A stretch of DNA of 64,000 nucleotides from contig JADDMT010000004.1 of NCBI GenBank assembly GCA_021401465.1, forward strand, positions 1 to 64,000, read 5' to 3'. Source of the DNA: Teratosphaeria epicoccoides. Its lineage: Eukaryota > Ascomycota > Dothideomycetes > Mycosphaerellales > Teratosphaeriaceae. How positions within the stretch are numbered: position 1 is the first letter of the stretch; each line of letters opens with the position of its first letter. Made by a program: the position numbers and the translations under genes. The notes beneath the pieces are model-generated. The model worked only from the letters and a program-made list of their open reading frames with translations, made no database searches and had not been told where the DNA came from. Shown piece by piece: positions 9,296-21,600 of this stretch.

Positions 9296-11190
9296 ATGGC
9301 GTCTCAGCAGGAGCGACAGCGCCGCCAGTCATACAACTGCCAAAGAGTCGACTACTCGACGCAGCATCTCGCTCCAGGACATGCGCGCAGCCGAGCAAGT
9401 CCGAACAGTCACATTCAATACTCGCTTCTGAGCACGTCGCTAGTCCATGGTGACACTGCCCATCTCAGCCACTCGCCGTCTTGCTGGCAGGTTCCTGGCC
9501 AAATCAGTACCTCCCCGCCACCATGCTCCCAGTTTGGTTCGAGCGCCGAGCTAGATATCAGCGAGATCAATAGTCTGGTAGCGGCCCATGGCAATCGCGA
9601 CGCCGCCCCATGGGCGGCCACCGCAAGCCGGCGACCCGGCGTCCCCTTGCCGATAAATGCTTTCCAAGGCGCCATTGCGGGCTTTCCTGCCTCAGATCAC
9701 GGCAGGTCAAGCATTGACTCGGCCTACCGGTCTCACTATGGGAGCAATTATGGTTCTCTGCCGACTTTCGAAAGTTCAATGTCGCATAATTTCGCAGCAG
9801 AAGGTCCTGGACCTTTGGAGGGCCCGCAAGCTCCGCCAAATTGTCCCGAGAATGTTTCTTCCGACCCTCCAAATGGTCGTGGACGCCGCATGTCAAGAGA
9901 TGGCCCCAGAGGCCGGAACAGGCCAAGGGGTGAAGAGATACCATGCCCTTTCGTGCCAGGCTGTCGAAAGGTGCTCAAGAATCGGTCCGAAATAGAGTAA
10001 GATACATCCGATGCGTGTGGTGTGCGCTTGTGGATACTCACAGGCTGCAGAAAACATCGCTTGCAACATGCTCGTCCGTATAGATGTGACGTGCGAGCAT
10101 GTACTCGTACCGATGGCTTTGCCACGCCGAATGACCTTGACAGGCACAGGAGCTCTGTACATGGTGCACGTGCCAGGATCGGGAGGACGACAGGTCATAT
10201 CTGCCAGGCCTGCCCTCCGCCGATCCAGGGCAGTCAGCCAAAATTTTGGCCGCGCCGCGACAACTTCAAAGCCCATATCAAGCGCAGACATGGCAACTGG
10301 AACATTGATCATCTAGTCAGAATGTTGGTCAAATGAGCTCCCTGTACTGTTGCACGCTGACATCAAGCTAGTTCCGAATCAGAGCGACCTGACGACGCCG
10401 TGACCGAAATCACGGAATCTGGCTATGCATCACAGGATCATCGTGAAGAGATGCATGGCGAAAACGATTTGGCCAACACGCTCATGCCAGACTACATGGG
10501 AGATCTTTACCAACAAGGTGATTTCAGTCTCTTCTCTAATGGCGGTGGCGTGGACGAATTAGCAGGCGTCGGAGGCCAAATCGCTGATGAAGCTTCGGCC
10601 AGGCATGAGCGAATCCTTAGCTTTCATGGACCCAACACAGTCCTTCCAGACGGATTATCGGCACCTCGAGCAGTGGCGTCTGAACTGAAGCTCCCAATAT
10701 CCTCAGCTGTGTCGAATGATTTTCCGCTCCTACCGGCAGTCCTGCTTGATGGTTCGCCCTTCGAAAATGCATATCAGCATTGTTCCCATCCAGCAGCGAG
10801 TACTTACCAGTGGCATGTGCAGGCTCCATGCTTGCCGAAGCGCGAAAACATCGACAGCACTGCAGGGGTTGATAGCCGCACCTCGTCTGGTCAAGCGTTA
10901 TTCTGTCCCGAGCCCGGATGTGGCAAGGTCAAAAGAAGAGAGTGCGACCTTAAGTACGCACAGCACTGCACGGGCTTAAGCTTTGACTGACTTGGGATCA
11001 CAGGAAACATATGAAGCGTCATAGCAGGCCGTGGGCCTGTACCTTTCCACTCTGCTGCAAGCGCTTCGGAAGCCACAACGATTGGAAGAGGCATGAGACC
11101 TCGCAGCACATCAAAAAAAAAGCAAGGAGATGCAATTACGGCGTACAGAAAGGATGTCCGACGCTAAAACCAGATGGCTACGATCAATGA
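9296..11190 (+). CDS. C2H2 zinc-finger protein, 580 aa
   Basis: Four exons (9296-9996, 10051-10323, 10372-10953, 11004-11190) join in frame, with introns of 54, 48 and 50 nt. Three classical fingers lie in the middle: the first spans intron 1 (CPFVPGC..., then HRLQH), the second is CDVRAC...HRSSVH and the third CQAC...HIKRRH. After an acidic linker come two more: CPEPGCGKVKRRECDLK joined across intron 3 to KHMKRHSRPWACTFPLCCKR and ending HETSQH. This order, including GSHNDWKRH, is common in fungal C2H2 regulators, so a nuclear nucleic-acid-binding role is likely. The donor of intron 2 (GTTGGT) is weak. Soon after the last finger the frame passes an A9 run and stops; relatives often continue with another finger, so the 3' end may be truncated by a slip in that run. 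Confidence 0.7.
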
Positions 11191-11828
11191 AAAGAGCGAT
11201 CTTTGCGACGATGGCCTCTATGAAATGATTCTTGCCGCCTTTATTTATCAATGTGGACACAGTGGACGAGGCTTCGAACGAGGGACTGGTGTTCAGGTCC
11301 ATTAAGCAGCGGGGGCGAGGAGACATAAACGATGATGGCGAAAGTGCTGACAGAGATGGCATGCGTGTGAATTGATATCAATTTCATGGTCGGCATCGAT
11401 GTTTTGATCGATTCGTGCATGTAACAAACGGCCTAGCCCTGATAGCGTTGATAAGCGAGTTCAGAGCAACGACCCCCTTGCCGTTGGAGCTTGAGGCTGC
11501 GCGACCCCCTCTGTCCTCTCGTTTATCTCGACGTAGGGGTTTTCGTACCAAGATCACCAATACGGTACATTTGTAAATTCGGGCAAACGTCGGACCGATC
11601 ACATGCGCTCGTCAGCTGGAACCGAGGCAAGCCTTCTTCTGCCCGCGCGATCACATGCTTCACAGAGGGATGTCATGTGTGTCTCAGTAGGCAATGCTGC
11701 TTATGCAGTTCATGATATCTTGCCATCATACAATCGGACTCAGTCCGCGCAATCAGTCAGTGCCGCGGTACGGCTCGTGCAACTTCACAAGGATCAGCAC
11801 ACCAAATCACCTTCAACCATAGCCAAAC
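11191..11828. other. Intergenic, promoter side of the PXMP4-like gene
   Basis: No recognised gene; small frames only. The last 100 bp form the upstream region of the peroxisomal membrane protein gene. Confidence 0.4.
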
Positions 11829-12650
11829 ATGGACAATTTCAAAGCATTGCAGGAGTCCTTTGAAAAGATCATCCTTGACCCCAGATACCACGACCCACTC
11901 GTCCTGGTCAAGTCAATCCGCAATGGGCTGGTGTACGGCACAAAAGTGCGCTTCCCACATGCGCTGGTCATGGTCTTTTTGTTCCGCTCAGGCACCTTAA
12001 GAGAAAAAATCTGGTTGGTCTTCAAAGCCACGCGCCAACACGCGACCAACCTCGCCAAGTTCGCGCTTCTGTACAAGAGCTCGATGCTGTTGCTCAAGGG
12101 CGTCAATGGCGGCAAGGAAGAGAGCACCCATACATTCCTTGCCGGTCTGTTTGGAGGATACTGGACATTCGGGCACGGCCGGGCGGGCAACAGCTCTGTC
12201 AACCAGCAGATTGTGATTTACGTCTTTGCTCGTGTCTGCTTGGCGTTGGCGAAGCTGGCTGTGCAGCCGCCGGGTGACAATAGTCTGGTGGGCGGCAGCT
12301 ATGGAGGGCATGGCGGCAAAGGCTTGTTTGGCTTCAACGGAGACCAGCTGGCGTTGATCCGGAGAAACGCCTGGCCTGTGTTCGCTTCTGTGAGCTGGGC
12401 GAGCGTGATGTGGCTGTTCCGGTGGTATCCAGAAACCTTGCAGAACAGCCTGCGGAGTAGCATGACCTACATGTACGTGTTTCTCGTCTTTTTCGTCGTT
12501 ATTGATGCAGTGCTTTTCTCATGGCCCTTGACTTGCAGCGTGATTTTGGTTTCACTGACACAGCGGCTGACGGACCCATCCCCTTTACGTAGATATGCCA
12601 ATGCGGATAAATGGGACGGCGCACGGAACTTCCTCCTGCATAACAAATGA
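11829..12650 (+). CDS. Peroxisomal membrane protein 4-like (PXMP4/PMP24 family), 233 aa
   Basis: Two exons, 11829-12472 and 12593-12650, joined across a GTACGT...TAG intron of 120 nt. The product aligns by eye along its whole length with the PXMP4/PMP24 family: the N-terminal DPRYHDPLVLVKSIRNGLVY, then KVRFPHALVMVFLFRSGTLREK, a FLAGLFGGYWTFG glycine-rich helix, and the conserved end RSSMTY followed after the intron by a DKWDGARNFLLHNK tail. The family sits in the peroxisomal membrane and is distantly related to Tim17-type proteins; its molecular role is not settled. The length is close to animal PXMP4. A glycine-rich insertion (GGSYGGHGGKG) near residue 160 is extra compared with animal members. 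Without splicing the frame also stays open through the intron, so gene finders may miss it. Confidence 0.85.
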   Translation: MDNFKALQESFEKIILDPRYHDPLVLVKSIRNGLVYGTKVRFPHALVMVFLFRSGTLREKIWLVFKATRQHATNLAKFALLYKSSMLLLKGVNGGKEESTHTFLAGLFGGYWTFGHGRAGNSSVNQQIVIYVFARVCLALAKLAVQPPGDNSLVGGSYGGHGGKGLFGFNGDQLALIRRNAWPVFASVSWASVMWLFRWYPETLQNSLRSSMTYMYVFLVFFVVIDAVLFSWPLTCSVILVSLTQRLTDPSPLRRYANADKWDGARNFLLHNK

Positions 12651-13962
12651 GAGTCACCTCTAGGCATTATTTCTTGCACAGCCCGGGCGTTGCGTTGGCT
12701 GTCCGTGGTCTGCTGGATTCTATTGTACATAAGATATCTCGCCAGCATACAGGAATAACGCAGCATATCAACGTGGGCTAACGAGTATCTCTGCTAGCTT
12801 CGCCAACTCTGAGCACTGGCACAGCCTCGACACGTTTATCTGGCAGCACGCCAATGTCACCCCGCCTGGTCTACCCGCAAAAGTAGACTGAAGGTTTGAG
12901 TGAAGCTCCGTGCAGGAGTAGCATGGGTGGCGTTCAGTAGGCCGGCATTCAGCAAGGATTACATCGATTTAGACTCAACAAGATACGGCATTTGGTCCTT
13001 CTTGCGCTTGGTGCTGTCTCCGCTTCAAGGACCGTTCCTTACACGGGGGTTCTAGATCACTTGCAACTGCAACTTCAAAGACCTTGCGCATTGTCTGACT
13101 TAGTGGGATTCGGTCATGACACGAGTAAAGCCATTATTGCCAGACCCAGTTCTCCGCTTTGCCTGCCTACCGCCATGGGATACTCGAGTGCCTGGGATCC
13201 ACGCTTTGCCTGAGCATTGTACTTGTGATCACCTGTCAGGCATACAGCCATGCACGATGCATGCCGATCTATCAATGTGTAGTTCGATCGTCTTGGCTCT
13301 GTCGTGGTCCGGAATCAGGTAGAACACCACCATTGAATGACTCGGACGCGATGAACTCTACTCAATGTCTTTTTCATCATAAGACTATCGCAGGAACAGT
13401 CTTGCCGTCGCCGCCAAATTTTCGGTTTAATGGCTGCCGAAGACACCTTCCTCTTCTTATTAACGTCCTTCGCTCAGACGTTATTGCGCGCATCATTAAT
13501 TTGCCCACTGACGGACAAGCCAGTGGCAGACTATCGCGTCCCGCATACGATCTTCTGCCTCACAATGGGCGAGACTCATATTGGGCAGCTTCCGAGTCCC
13601 AATCTTCATCAACGCCGTTCTAATAGCGACTACTTGAGCCGAGCGCACCTCTTCAGCAGTCCAATCCGGCAGAAACCGCGTCTCAAAAGGCTTTGTTATT
13701 GATGAGCTGCTAGATACAATCGCTATCTGGCTCGCTATGCAACCACTGCGGGCGTCGTTCGTTCAAAATTCGATCTGTATGATTACCGTTGGGTATGTCT
13801 TCATCTATACGTCGTCAGGCCCACCCACTTGTGGGAGTTCGCATGATGGACCACTCAATAGACTGTGGAACGTATGGAGGTAGGTCCATATAATGCGGAC
13901 TTCTCAGGCACGCAGGATCATTCTCCGGACTCTAGAGCTATTGTTTTTCGAGTGGCACAAAG
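12651..13962. other. Intergenic, no recognised gene
   Basis: Frames at 13159-13623 and 13430-13702 (plus) lack recognisable domains. The region ends at the start codon of the sedolisin pseudogene; TATATAATG-like sequence near 13890 could be promoter remains. Confidence 0.4.
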
Positions 13963-16915
13963 ATGCACTTCTCTCGTTTCTTGGTTGCGGTCAGCTGCAT
14001 AGGCGCCGTCGTTACCTCTCCAATCGGAGGCTCTCGTGCTGTTCATGAGAGAAGAGGTGCTGCGTCACGATGGACAAAGCGCGACACAATGGATCGCCAG
14101 GTCTTACTACCCGTGAAGATACTGCTCAAGCAACGCAATCTAGATTGAGCCTCGGAGTTATTGAAGGAAATCTCACATCTGGACTCTCCAAAGTACGGAC
14201 AGCACTGGATGCCTGAACAAGTCGCGGTCGCTTTTGGGCCCAGCGCGGAGACGATCAACACTGTCAAGGCTTGACTCGTCTCTTCTGGAATTGCGGAGGA
14301 ACGTATAAACCACACAGAAGGCAATAGTCTTCGCTTCGAGGCCAGTGTCGAGGAGGCTAAAGATCTTCTGAAGACAAAGTACCACGTATTTGCACATCCT
14401 ACAGGTCAACCGCACGTTGCTTGTGACGAATACTCGGTTCACTGCATATCCAGGAGCACGTCGATATCATCACACCTACTGTCCACTTCGACGCCAAGGT
14501 CAGGCCACGACAGGATGATAGTAATCTAGTGAAGCGAGAGAAGACTCCCGGGATCCAGAAAGGAATGGGCGAACCAGGTAAATACTAACGGTCTGGAGTT
14601 GAATGTGGCTCTGGAACATTCATTGACGATGCACCTGCGCAGGCTCTGGGTCCCTGCCTAAAGCTGAATGGAAAGCCCCACAACGCAATGTCTCAAACGA
14701 TCTCTCAACCTGCGATACTTACATAACCCCGGACTGCCTGAGTGCTTTACGAGATGTAAGCCTATTGGAGAGGAGAACATTACTCAGTAATTCCACCAAT
14801 CAGCCAATTGACTGCCTAATGCATGTCTGGCGGCTCAAGTTGAGCTAGCCGTCGAGGTTTGAATCAGCAGTCCGCTGGGTGATCGATGGATTTACTGAGA
14901 TCGACGCACTGTTTGGGGACATTGACTGACCTGCTTTCCCTCACTTTCAGCCCGATTAACAAGGTCTCTTTCTCGAGAAACTCCTATGGAATTGTGAAGT
15001 ATACCCCGTCGGTGGTACAGAGTGCTGTGAGCTGTCTTCAGAAACTTCACCCGGCAGTCTATTGGCGAGCGGCCAATACTTGATTCAACAGTGAGCGGTC
15101 AGGCCCGCGAAGTTTCTCAATGTCTGCCTGACATATGTGTCTAGGATGGCGGGCACCCGCAGCAGGATGATTTGAGCTTTGATTACAATGGCGAACCCGA
15201 CCTCGACTTGAGTATGCGATGATGCTTGCAAGTATCGCCATGAATGAAGCCTAATTCTAAACCAGAAAAAGCAATAATAAAAAAGATTTTTTTATATTTT
15301 TGTATTTTTCTGACGGGGGACAGAAACAGATCACTATACTGATGATACTCCAGGTCTATCCTCAGAAGGTGACACTGTACCAAGTGGTAGGTGCTGTGCA
15401 TGAAGCTTCTGCAAAGGTCATTCTCAGTCACGCCGACTATGCTTCTTTCATAGGGTAATGTTGTGGAAGGCGCTGGCTTCAACAACTTTTTAGACGTGTG
15501 TAACTAACAACGCACAGCACGGACATCTCACTGACACCCGCTTTTAGGCCATTGGCGCTTCATACTGTAAGTACAAGGGGCGTGATGAAGCGACGCAAGA
15601 TGTGAATCGACAGACCGACCTCATGATTTAGGACATCGCTATCAGTCCAAGGGAGTACTCGCCCTTGGCGTCCGATGCTATGACACTCTCCAATGTGGCC
15701 ATCTCTTGCAATTACTAACGCTTGATAACATTAAGGGAATCTACCCAAACCCTTACACAAACTATGCGGGTGCATATGAGGAGAAAGGGAGTTGCGGTGG
15801 CTTTGCAGCGACCAAAGTCATCAGCACATCGTATGGGTATGATGAACACGATCGTAAGTCGATGACAATGCCTGTGACTCTTGGGCTTACATCCTTGATG
15901 GGAGCTTGATGCTCGTGCTGACCTTGCCGCGAACAGTAACGCCATCCGACGAAGAACGGCAATGTCATGAGTACACGAAGCTTGGCTTGATGGGTGTAAG
16001 CGTTCTATATTCGTCTGGCGATTACGGCGTTGCGGGCAAGAGCGGCGAGTGTATAGAAGAATGCCTCATACACAAATGGTACGACAGGCAGGTTCAATCC
16101 GGGATTCCCAGGCACATGTCCATACACCACGTCAGTGGGCGCGACCCGGGTAGGATGCTCCACTATCGTACGTATGCGTGAGCTGATCTGCGCCCAGGTT
16201 ATCCTGGGCACTGATATTGAGAGTGATCTGGTTACTGGTACTCAGCCGGAAGAAGCATGTGAAACTGTGATCTATTCTGGCGGAGGCGTCAACAATGTCT
16301 CTGCTCTCCCAGACTATCAAAAGACTGCAGTGAGGGACTGGTTCGAGAACTGACCCCCACCCGTAAGTCTGTGAGCGAAAAATTCCACTGTTTGCTTGCT
16401 GACTTTACACTGCCCTGTTTTTAGTACAGCGCAGACCGATTCAAATAATAGCCAGAACACCAGAGGCTTTCCGGACATATCTGCGAATGTGTGTCTCCGA
16501 GCCTTTCGCGATCTAGCTGCGATCCAGTAGCTGACATTGCGTCACAGGGTGCCAACTATGTACTCGCCAGTAATGGGGAATGGGCTCTTGTGTATGGGAC
16601 GTCGGCGTCTTCGCCGACCCTTGGGTCAATAATAACCTTGATCAATCAAGCCAGGCTGGAGGCTGGAAAGAGCTCAGATGGTTCCATAAACCCTGTTGTG
16701 TACGAGAATCCGTCGGTCTTCAACGACATCACCGAGGGTGTTAATGAGGGTGAGTGCAAAACAACCCTGTTCCCAGACCGTTCAGAAGTAATGACTGATG
16801 GGGGACAGGATGTGGCACCAGTGGCTTTGAGGCCAGCCCTGGCTGGGATCCAGTGACGGGACTCGGGACACCAAACTATTCCAAGATGGTGAAGCTTTGG
16901 TTGAGTCTGGATTGA
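13963..16915 (+). pseudogene. Sedolisin / tripeptidyl-peptidase (S53 family) pseudogene
   Basis: A secreted acid serine peptidase of the S53 family can be followed from start to stop, but it is broken. A signal peptide (MHFSRFLVAVSCIGAVVTS) and prodomain (HLDSPKYGQHWMPEQVAVAF) are followed by catalytic-domain pieces: NSYGIVKYTP, a GEPDLDL segment that carries the Glu/Asp of the catalytic triad, SCGGFAATKVISTSYGYDEHD, YTKLGLMGVSVLYSSGDYGV, and the nucleophile motif YGTSASSP, ending TGLGTPNY. Two in-frame TGA codons lie at 14146-14148 and 14272-14274, inside well-conserved prodomain; the second replaces a tryptophan expected after VKA. Single-base shifts occur near 14443 and 15212, and further shifts near 15040-15160. 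Introns explain some, not all, frame changes. Functional relatives digest peptides outside the cell at acid pH. The breaks are not restored here. Confidence 0.8.
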
Positions 16916-17036
16916 GTGATCGCTGTGCGTTTCTGCCCTCCAGGGTCAGACCCGTGCAGCCAAGTGCGGAGGCGGCATCGGCAATGACACCGCAAAGGTC
17001 TGCGTCGGCACTGTTTCGTCCCCTAGCATATACAAC

Positions 17037-18672
17037 TCAAACTCCGGCGTGAGTCCAGACAGTAACGTACTGCTTGTGTATTGATGGCCGACTCTGAGAT
17101 GACTGACTATCAGAAGCCCGTCTTCTCTGTAGCTCGATGTCCCTCTCTCCAAACGGATGCTCACTTGACGATGGAAGACTTCTCGTTCTCACTGCAGCGC
17201 TTGCCAAGATAGGCAACACCTCCGTAGTCCATCGACTGCGCACAGAGCTCGAGATTTGCTCAGTCTGCGCTGCAGCTTGGTCTCCTCTCCCCGTGCCTCC
17301 ATCGTTACGGCCCTTCGCCATTGCCTTCCATAGGCGCTTGATTGGCCCTGCCATGGATGGCAGACACGCGCAAATGATGCCAACATTACACTCAAATGAG
17401 CTCCAGAAAGCTAGTCTGTTGTACCGAAACCATAGGTCGCGGTGGAGGGTAGATGCAGGGGTATATGTGGATCGCGCGATGCTACAAGCCATGGCGAACA
17501 TTCCGCAGAAGATGATGACGCTGGCCCAGATCTTCTTTCCACGAGGCATGTCCAAGGAGATCAGCTTGGAGATGGGTAAGAAAACGACAACACCGTCCAG
17601 CATGATGTTCACAACCGCGGTGGCGTACAGATATGCGATAACATTGATGCACCATCCCACCTCGCGGCGATTCCATCGGTGCCAGGTGTAAGGTATCGGC
17701 TGACATTGTAAGAGATTCACAAGCGTGAATGCAACGATTGTGGCGACACATATGCAGATCAGTATGCTGCAGGTACGGCGAAACGTGGCGGAGTGCGAGT
17801 CGGGAATCAGCCTCAAGAACAGCAGAAGTATCGATATCTTGGTACCCAGGACAGTGGCAAGGTAGAAGAACTGCTCCAACCAAAGGTGCTGGCGGCTGTC
17901 AGCTCATATTGGTCATATTGCCGTTGAAATATCAGCTTGCAAGAGTCTTACAAAAAGGATTTTGGTGTAGTCGTCGGGGGTTAAAAAGGCGGGATCCTTC
18001 TTCAGACCTCTCTTGATCACTAAAGAATTAAAGAATTGCAATCAGTCCACTGGCTCAGGTGACTTATCACTGATGACTCACTCATATCTAACATGATCAT
18101 GAGCGGCATGGACAATGCAGCGACGCATAAAATTGTCCAGTCGTCCCACCATAATCCTGTGCCTTGCAGCAGTACCAATCTCGCTATGAAACGGAATAAG
18201 ACGGAAAAGATCGCGAGCGACCACAGCACCCACGCTGTGACATGTGCTGCCTTCCCATCACTGGTTCTTGGCTTGATACCGCAGACTGCGTCGAACTGAA
18301 ATCTTGTGGCTGTTGGCGTGCAGGTCAGTAGCCATGCTCGTGTCATCAAGCATCGAGAGGCTTACAAAATGAGTCAACCGCCGTACACTGAACATTGATG
18401 CATTGCGCTATGTGGTCGTCGTTGCGACCCGTCCAATATGGACAGAGACAGGTGCTACTATTCCACTCACAGCTAGAGAGAGCTGGTATTTGTTCAAGGC
18501 AAGAAAGCTGCGAAGTTCAGTACCGCCACCGTATGGGTCGTTTGCACCTGCTTACTGCACAACCCGGCAGACCGTGCGGAAGATTCTCCAGACCACCAGA
18601 CTGCTGTCCTCTGACTGTCATTGCGGAAGAGCTGACGAAAGCTGCCATAAGCCCAAAAGAGATCACCTTCAT
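17037..18672 (-). CDS. CFEM-domain PTH11-type receptor-like membrane protein, 468 aa
   Basis: Five minus-strand exons (18672-18556, 18507-18366, 18309-18082, 18019-17952, 17888-17037) join in frame; introns are 48, 56, 62 and 63 nt. A signal peptide (residues 1-22) is followed by a CFEM domain with all eight cysteines (C38, 42, 52, 59, 61, 75, 80, 96). Then comes a seven-helix rhodopsin-like region: AWVLWSLAIFSVLFRFIARL, a DDWTILCVAALSMP helix, EQFFYLATVLGTKISILLLF, NVIAYLYATAVVNIMLDGVV and RLAFWSSFECNVGIICACLP. A cytoplasmic serine-rich tail ends at 17037. This is the architecture of fungal CFEM-GPCRs such as Pth11, which sense surfaces or host cues at the plasma membrane. The CFEM position usually held by a haem-coordinating Asp appears to be Ser56. 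The ligand is unknown. Confidence 0.8.
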
Positions 18673-21600
18673 GTTGTAACGAAAACCCACGACCGTTGTC
18701 GGTCACGAGTGACGACCTGCGATCAATATGGTCGACGAGCAGGCCAAGGCGCAGGTTATTCGCCACGACCGTGGCTCTGCTCTTGGGGAGAATTGCCAAA
18801 TCCCGGGATTGACCCTTATCTCCAGAACCGCGTGGAAAGTGGTACGGAAAATGAAGATCATGTTTCAGATGGTGATCGTCTGACCTCGTGCAAAAGCGAT
18901 GGCGAGACAATGTAGCATAACAGCAACTGGTCAGAAACCACGTTTTATGAGGCCGGAGAAAAGCCTCACGGATCCGGGAGCCCGCAAAAGACTCGCGTTC
19001 ACAAATCATGGAGGCATGAAGGGCCGAGCACTACCAGACAATAGTGCGGTCGGTGTTGGGAGGCTTTTAAGACAGGGAGCCGGCGGAGCAATGGTCCTGC
19101 TAGACGTGTAGGCAGGGAGGGTGCTGCTGACATGGCGACTCAGTCTGCGACCAGATATCGGAGCAAACACAGCACCATTCGCCAATCCGCAGCTCTGTGG
19201 CGGCATGTCGAAGGCGCGGCAGCAGGCTCGAAGTCATGCGATCCAGGAGACCAGATTGCCGGAATCCGCAGTTGACCCATTAGCTCAACCCCCGAACACT
19301 CCACGTTCGGGCGGAGGCCAGGCAATCCTGCCATGTTTAATAGATTCCCCGAAGCTTCTCTCAGCCAATGGAATTCAATTACGTAGAATGCTCGACATTT
19401 TGGTCGGCAGCTGGACGGAAGTCAGCTTGAGCACTGCAGTCCCATCGCTCATGTGAAAGGGTGTATCGAGATCCAAAAATAGAAGGTGCGGCCAGAGTCG
19501 AAATTGAGCCAGGCATGTCGTACGTTGGTCCCAGGATGACTTTGATAAGCTTACCAGGAGCTCCCTACTGCCGCCCTGGCACGTGGCCGTTGAAACCGAT
19601 CGGTCTGACGGGCGGACTTGAGATGGAAACAGCTTCACTCCCATGGCGGAACGGGTCAGCAGCAGAAGACAGGTATCGGTAGTAATGCGACACGTGCCAT
19701 ACATGGCACGCCGGAGCCACGCTAATCGTCTAGCACAAGATGTCGTGTGCACTACGGGCCACGACATCTCGACCTGCTGCCGGCTCTGGATAGCTGAGAC
19801 CACTTGGACCCCGTGGGCGCCTTGGGCGCACCCCCTTCGACACACTCTGTCAGCCCTACCCACATGTCCAGAGATCGGCGTGCTCGGTCTACCTGCGTGC
19901 AGCCGCATGAACACGAGAAGCTTCGGTCCCGCTACGCTGCGGGTGAGCCTGAAGGTCCAGCGAGGACGTCCACCGTCCACGCAATGGTCGTCGTCGGATC
20001 CTTGTGCAGTACCACGAGTGACGGCAGCTCATGTCGCACATGGCTGCATGCCCGGTAGTGGGGCCCGGGTGAGCGGGCTGCAGAAGGCTGGAAGACGGTC
20101 TCTACTGATGGGCTTGTTCTGTGGCAGGATTGGATTGGACAGAGTTGGGACGATGACTACGGATGTGCGTTCTAATTGAATGCTATCTCCCAATAATCCC
20201 CGCTGCGCCGAAAGACGCGGGATAACTTGTTGGCTTGCGCGTGTTTCATCTCGCCGGCGTGCGTGTGATGAGCGCATACAGTTACATGTATGTGCGGGAG
20301 TCGGCTGCATCCCACGTTTCGCATGGGGCTGCGGCCTTCCGCAAGTGGTGACCGGTTCAAAGGACAAGAAGAGCCTTGCCCACACGGCGGAGGATTCGAT
20401 CGCGGGCGTCGCCATCGATGAAGATGCGGGTGAAGGCGCCAGTTTATTATTCAATGAGCAAATACTCACAGCCCGTCACTAGCGCCATTGGAGGTCCCTG
20501 TGTGCATCGAAAAAGGAAGGTGCTCAGCAGAGCTTCGGCATTGGCCTGCGTGCGTGCAGGGTGTAGCCTGGGCAGGTCGAGGCGCGACGGAAAGTGAGGC
20601 TGATCATGTACTACCACCATGCATCCTTCAAAGGTGATTCACCGTGTCTGCTGCTTGTTGAGCATTAGGAACGGATCCACTCCAAGTTAAGGCATCCTTT
20701 CTTGCACCGCTTCTCCTGCAGGAGCTCCTGACCTGTGATGAACGATACCTACCTACTGTAGCAGGTACATGCGTAGCCGATCCCCTGGCGCTGACGGGCC
20801 GAATCGCCGATCCCTTCGCGGCAGTACCCGCCCCTGCCAGACCATACATGAAGGTCTGCGCGTCCCATTCCTCCAGCTCCAACCTATCATCTTCCTCCGC
20901 TACACTCACCCAATCACAGGCCTATCGCAACTTCAAGAGTGGTGGGTGGTTCGCTCACGACCCCCGGCGCGTCGCGTGGCCCACGAGTAGCAAATAGCAG
21001 ACAGTGAGTGCACCCGCACTCCAATAACGTGACGAGCGCACGCTGCGAGGGACCCGAATTTGCCAGATGGCTGGAACGCGCCATTGTTGGCTTGTCGCCT
21101 CTGAGGATCTCACCGCCGCCGGACCTCACCTTCACCTCCGATGCGCCGATGGATTCATGTCATCACTTCGCTGCCAGAAACAACGTTGATGCGACGCGAT
21201 AATATGGCTAACCATGGTTGCAGGGCATAACGTCTGATCCCCGCGAGCAAATCTACCGCCACCTGGCACACGGTCATCACAGGTGAGTTCGATCCATCAA
21301 GATTTCTCGCCCGCTGCAGGGCCTCATGCTCCAGAACCTAGCGGCACGATCATGTCGACATTCAAGCGTTTTGGAAAGACGCCAGCATGCATCCGCTGTC
21401 ACTCTACAATTAAGCATGTGGCGGTGCAACGATGCGAGCAGCAATCATGGCTTTCACTACGCTGTCCTAATAGGCACAAGCGCCCGCCATCGTCACAAGC
21501 CGCGGACGTGATGTGCTGTCGCGCGCGTCCAGTGACGAGACCTGATGCGCTGGCATTGCAGCTCCACTCGGCCCGCGGACGAAGCGTGCGCTCAATTGCT

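Noticed and set aside
17037..18349. PTH11-like gene seen as two unrelated frames, with a frame mismatch to the CFEM exon
   Set aside because: Using the acceptor at 18310 (AACAG) gives the correct phase and 15 residues between the last two CFEM cysteines; the whole gene then closes in frame.
19375..19980. 201-codon minus-strand frame as a gene
   Set aside because: No recognisable domain, no supporting introns, and overlapping frames of similar length on the other strand.
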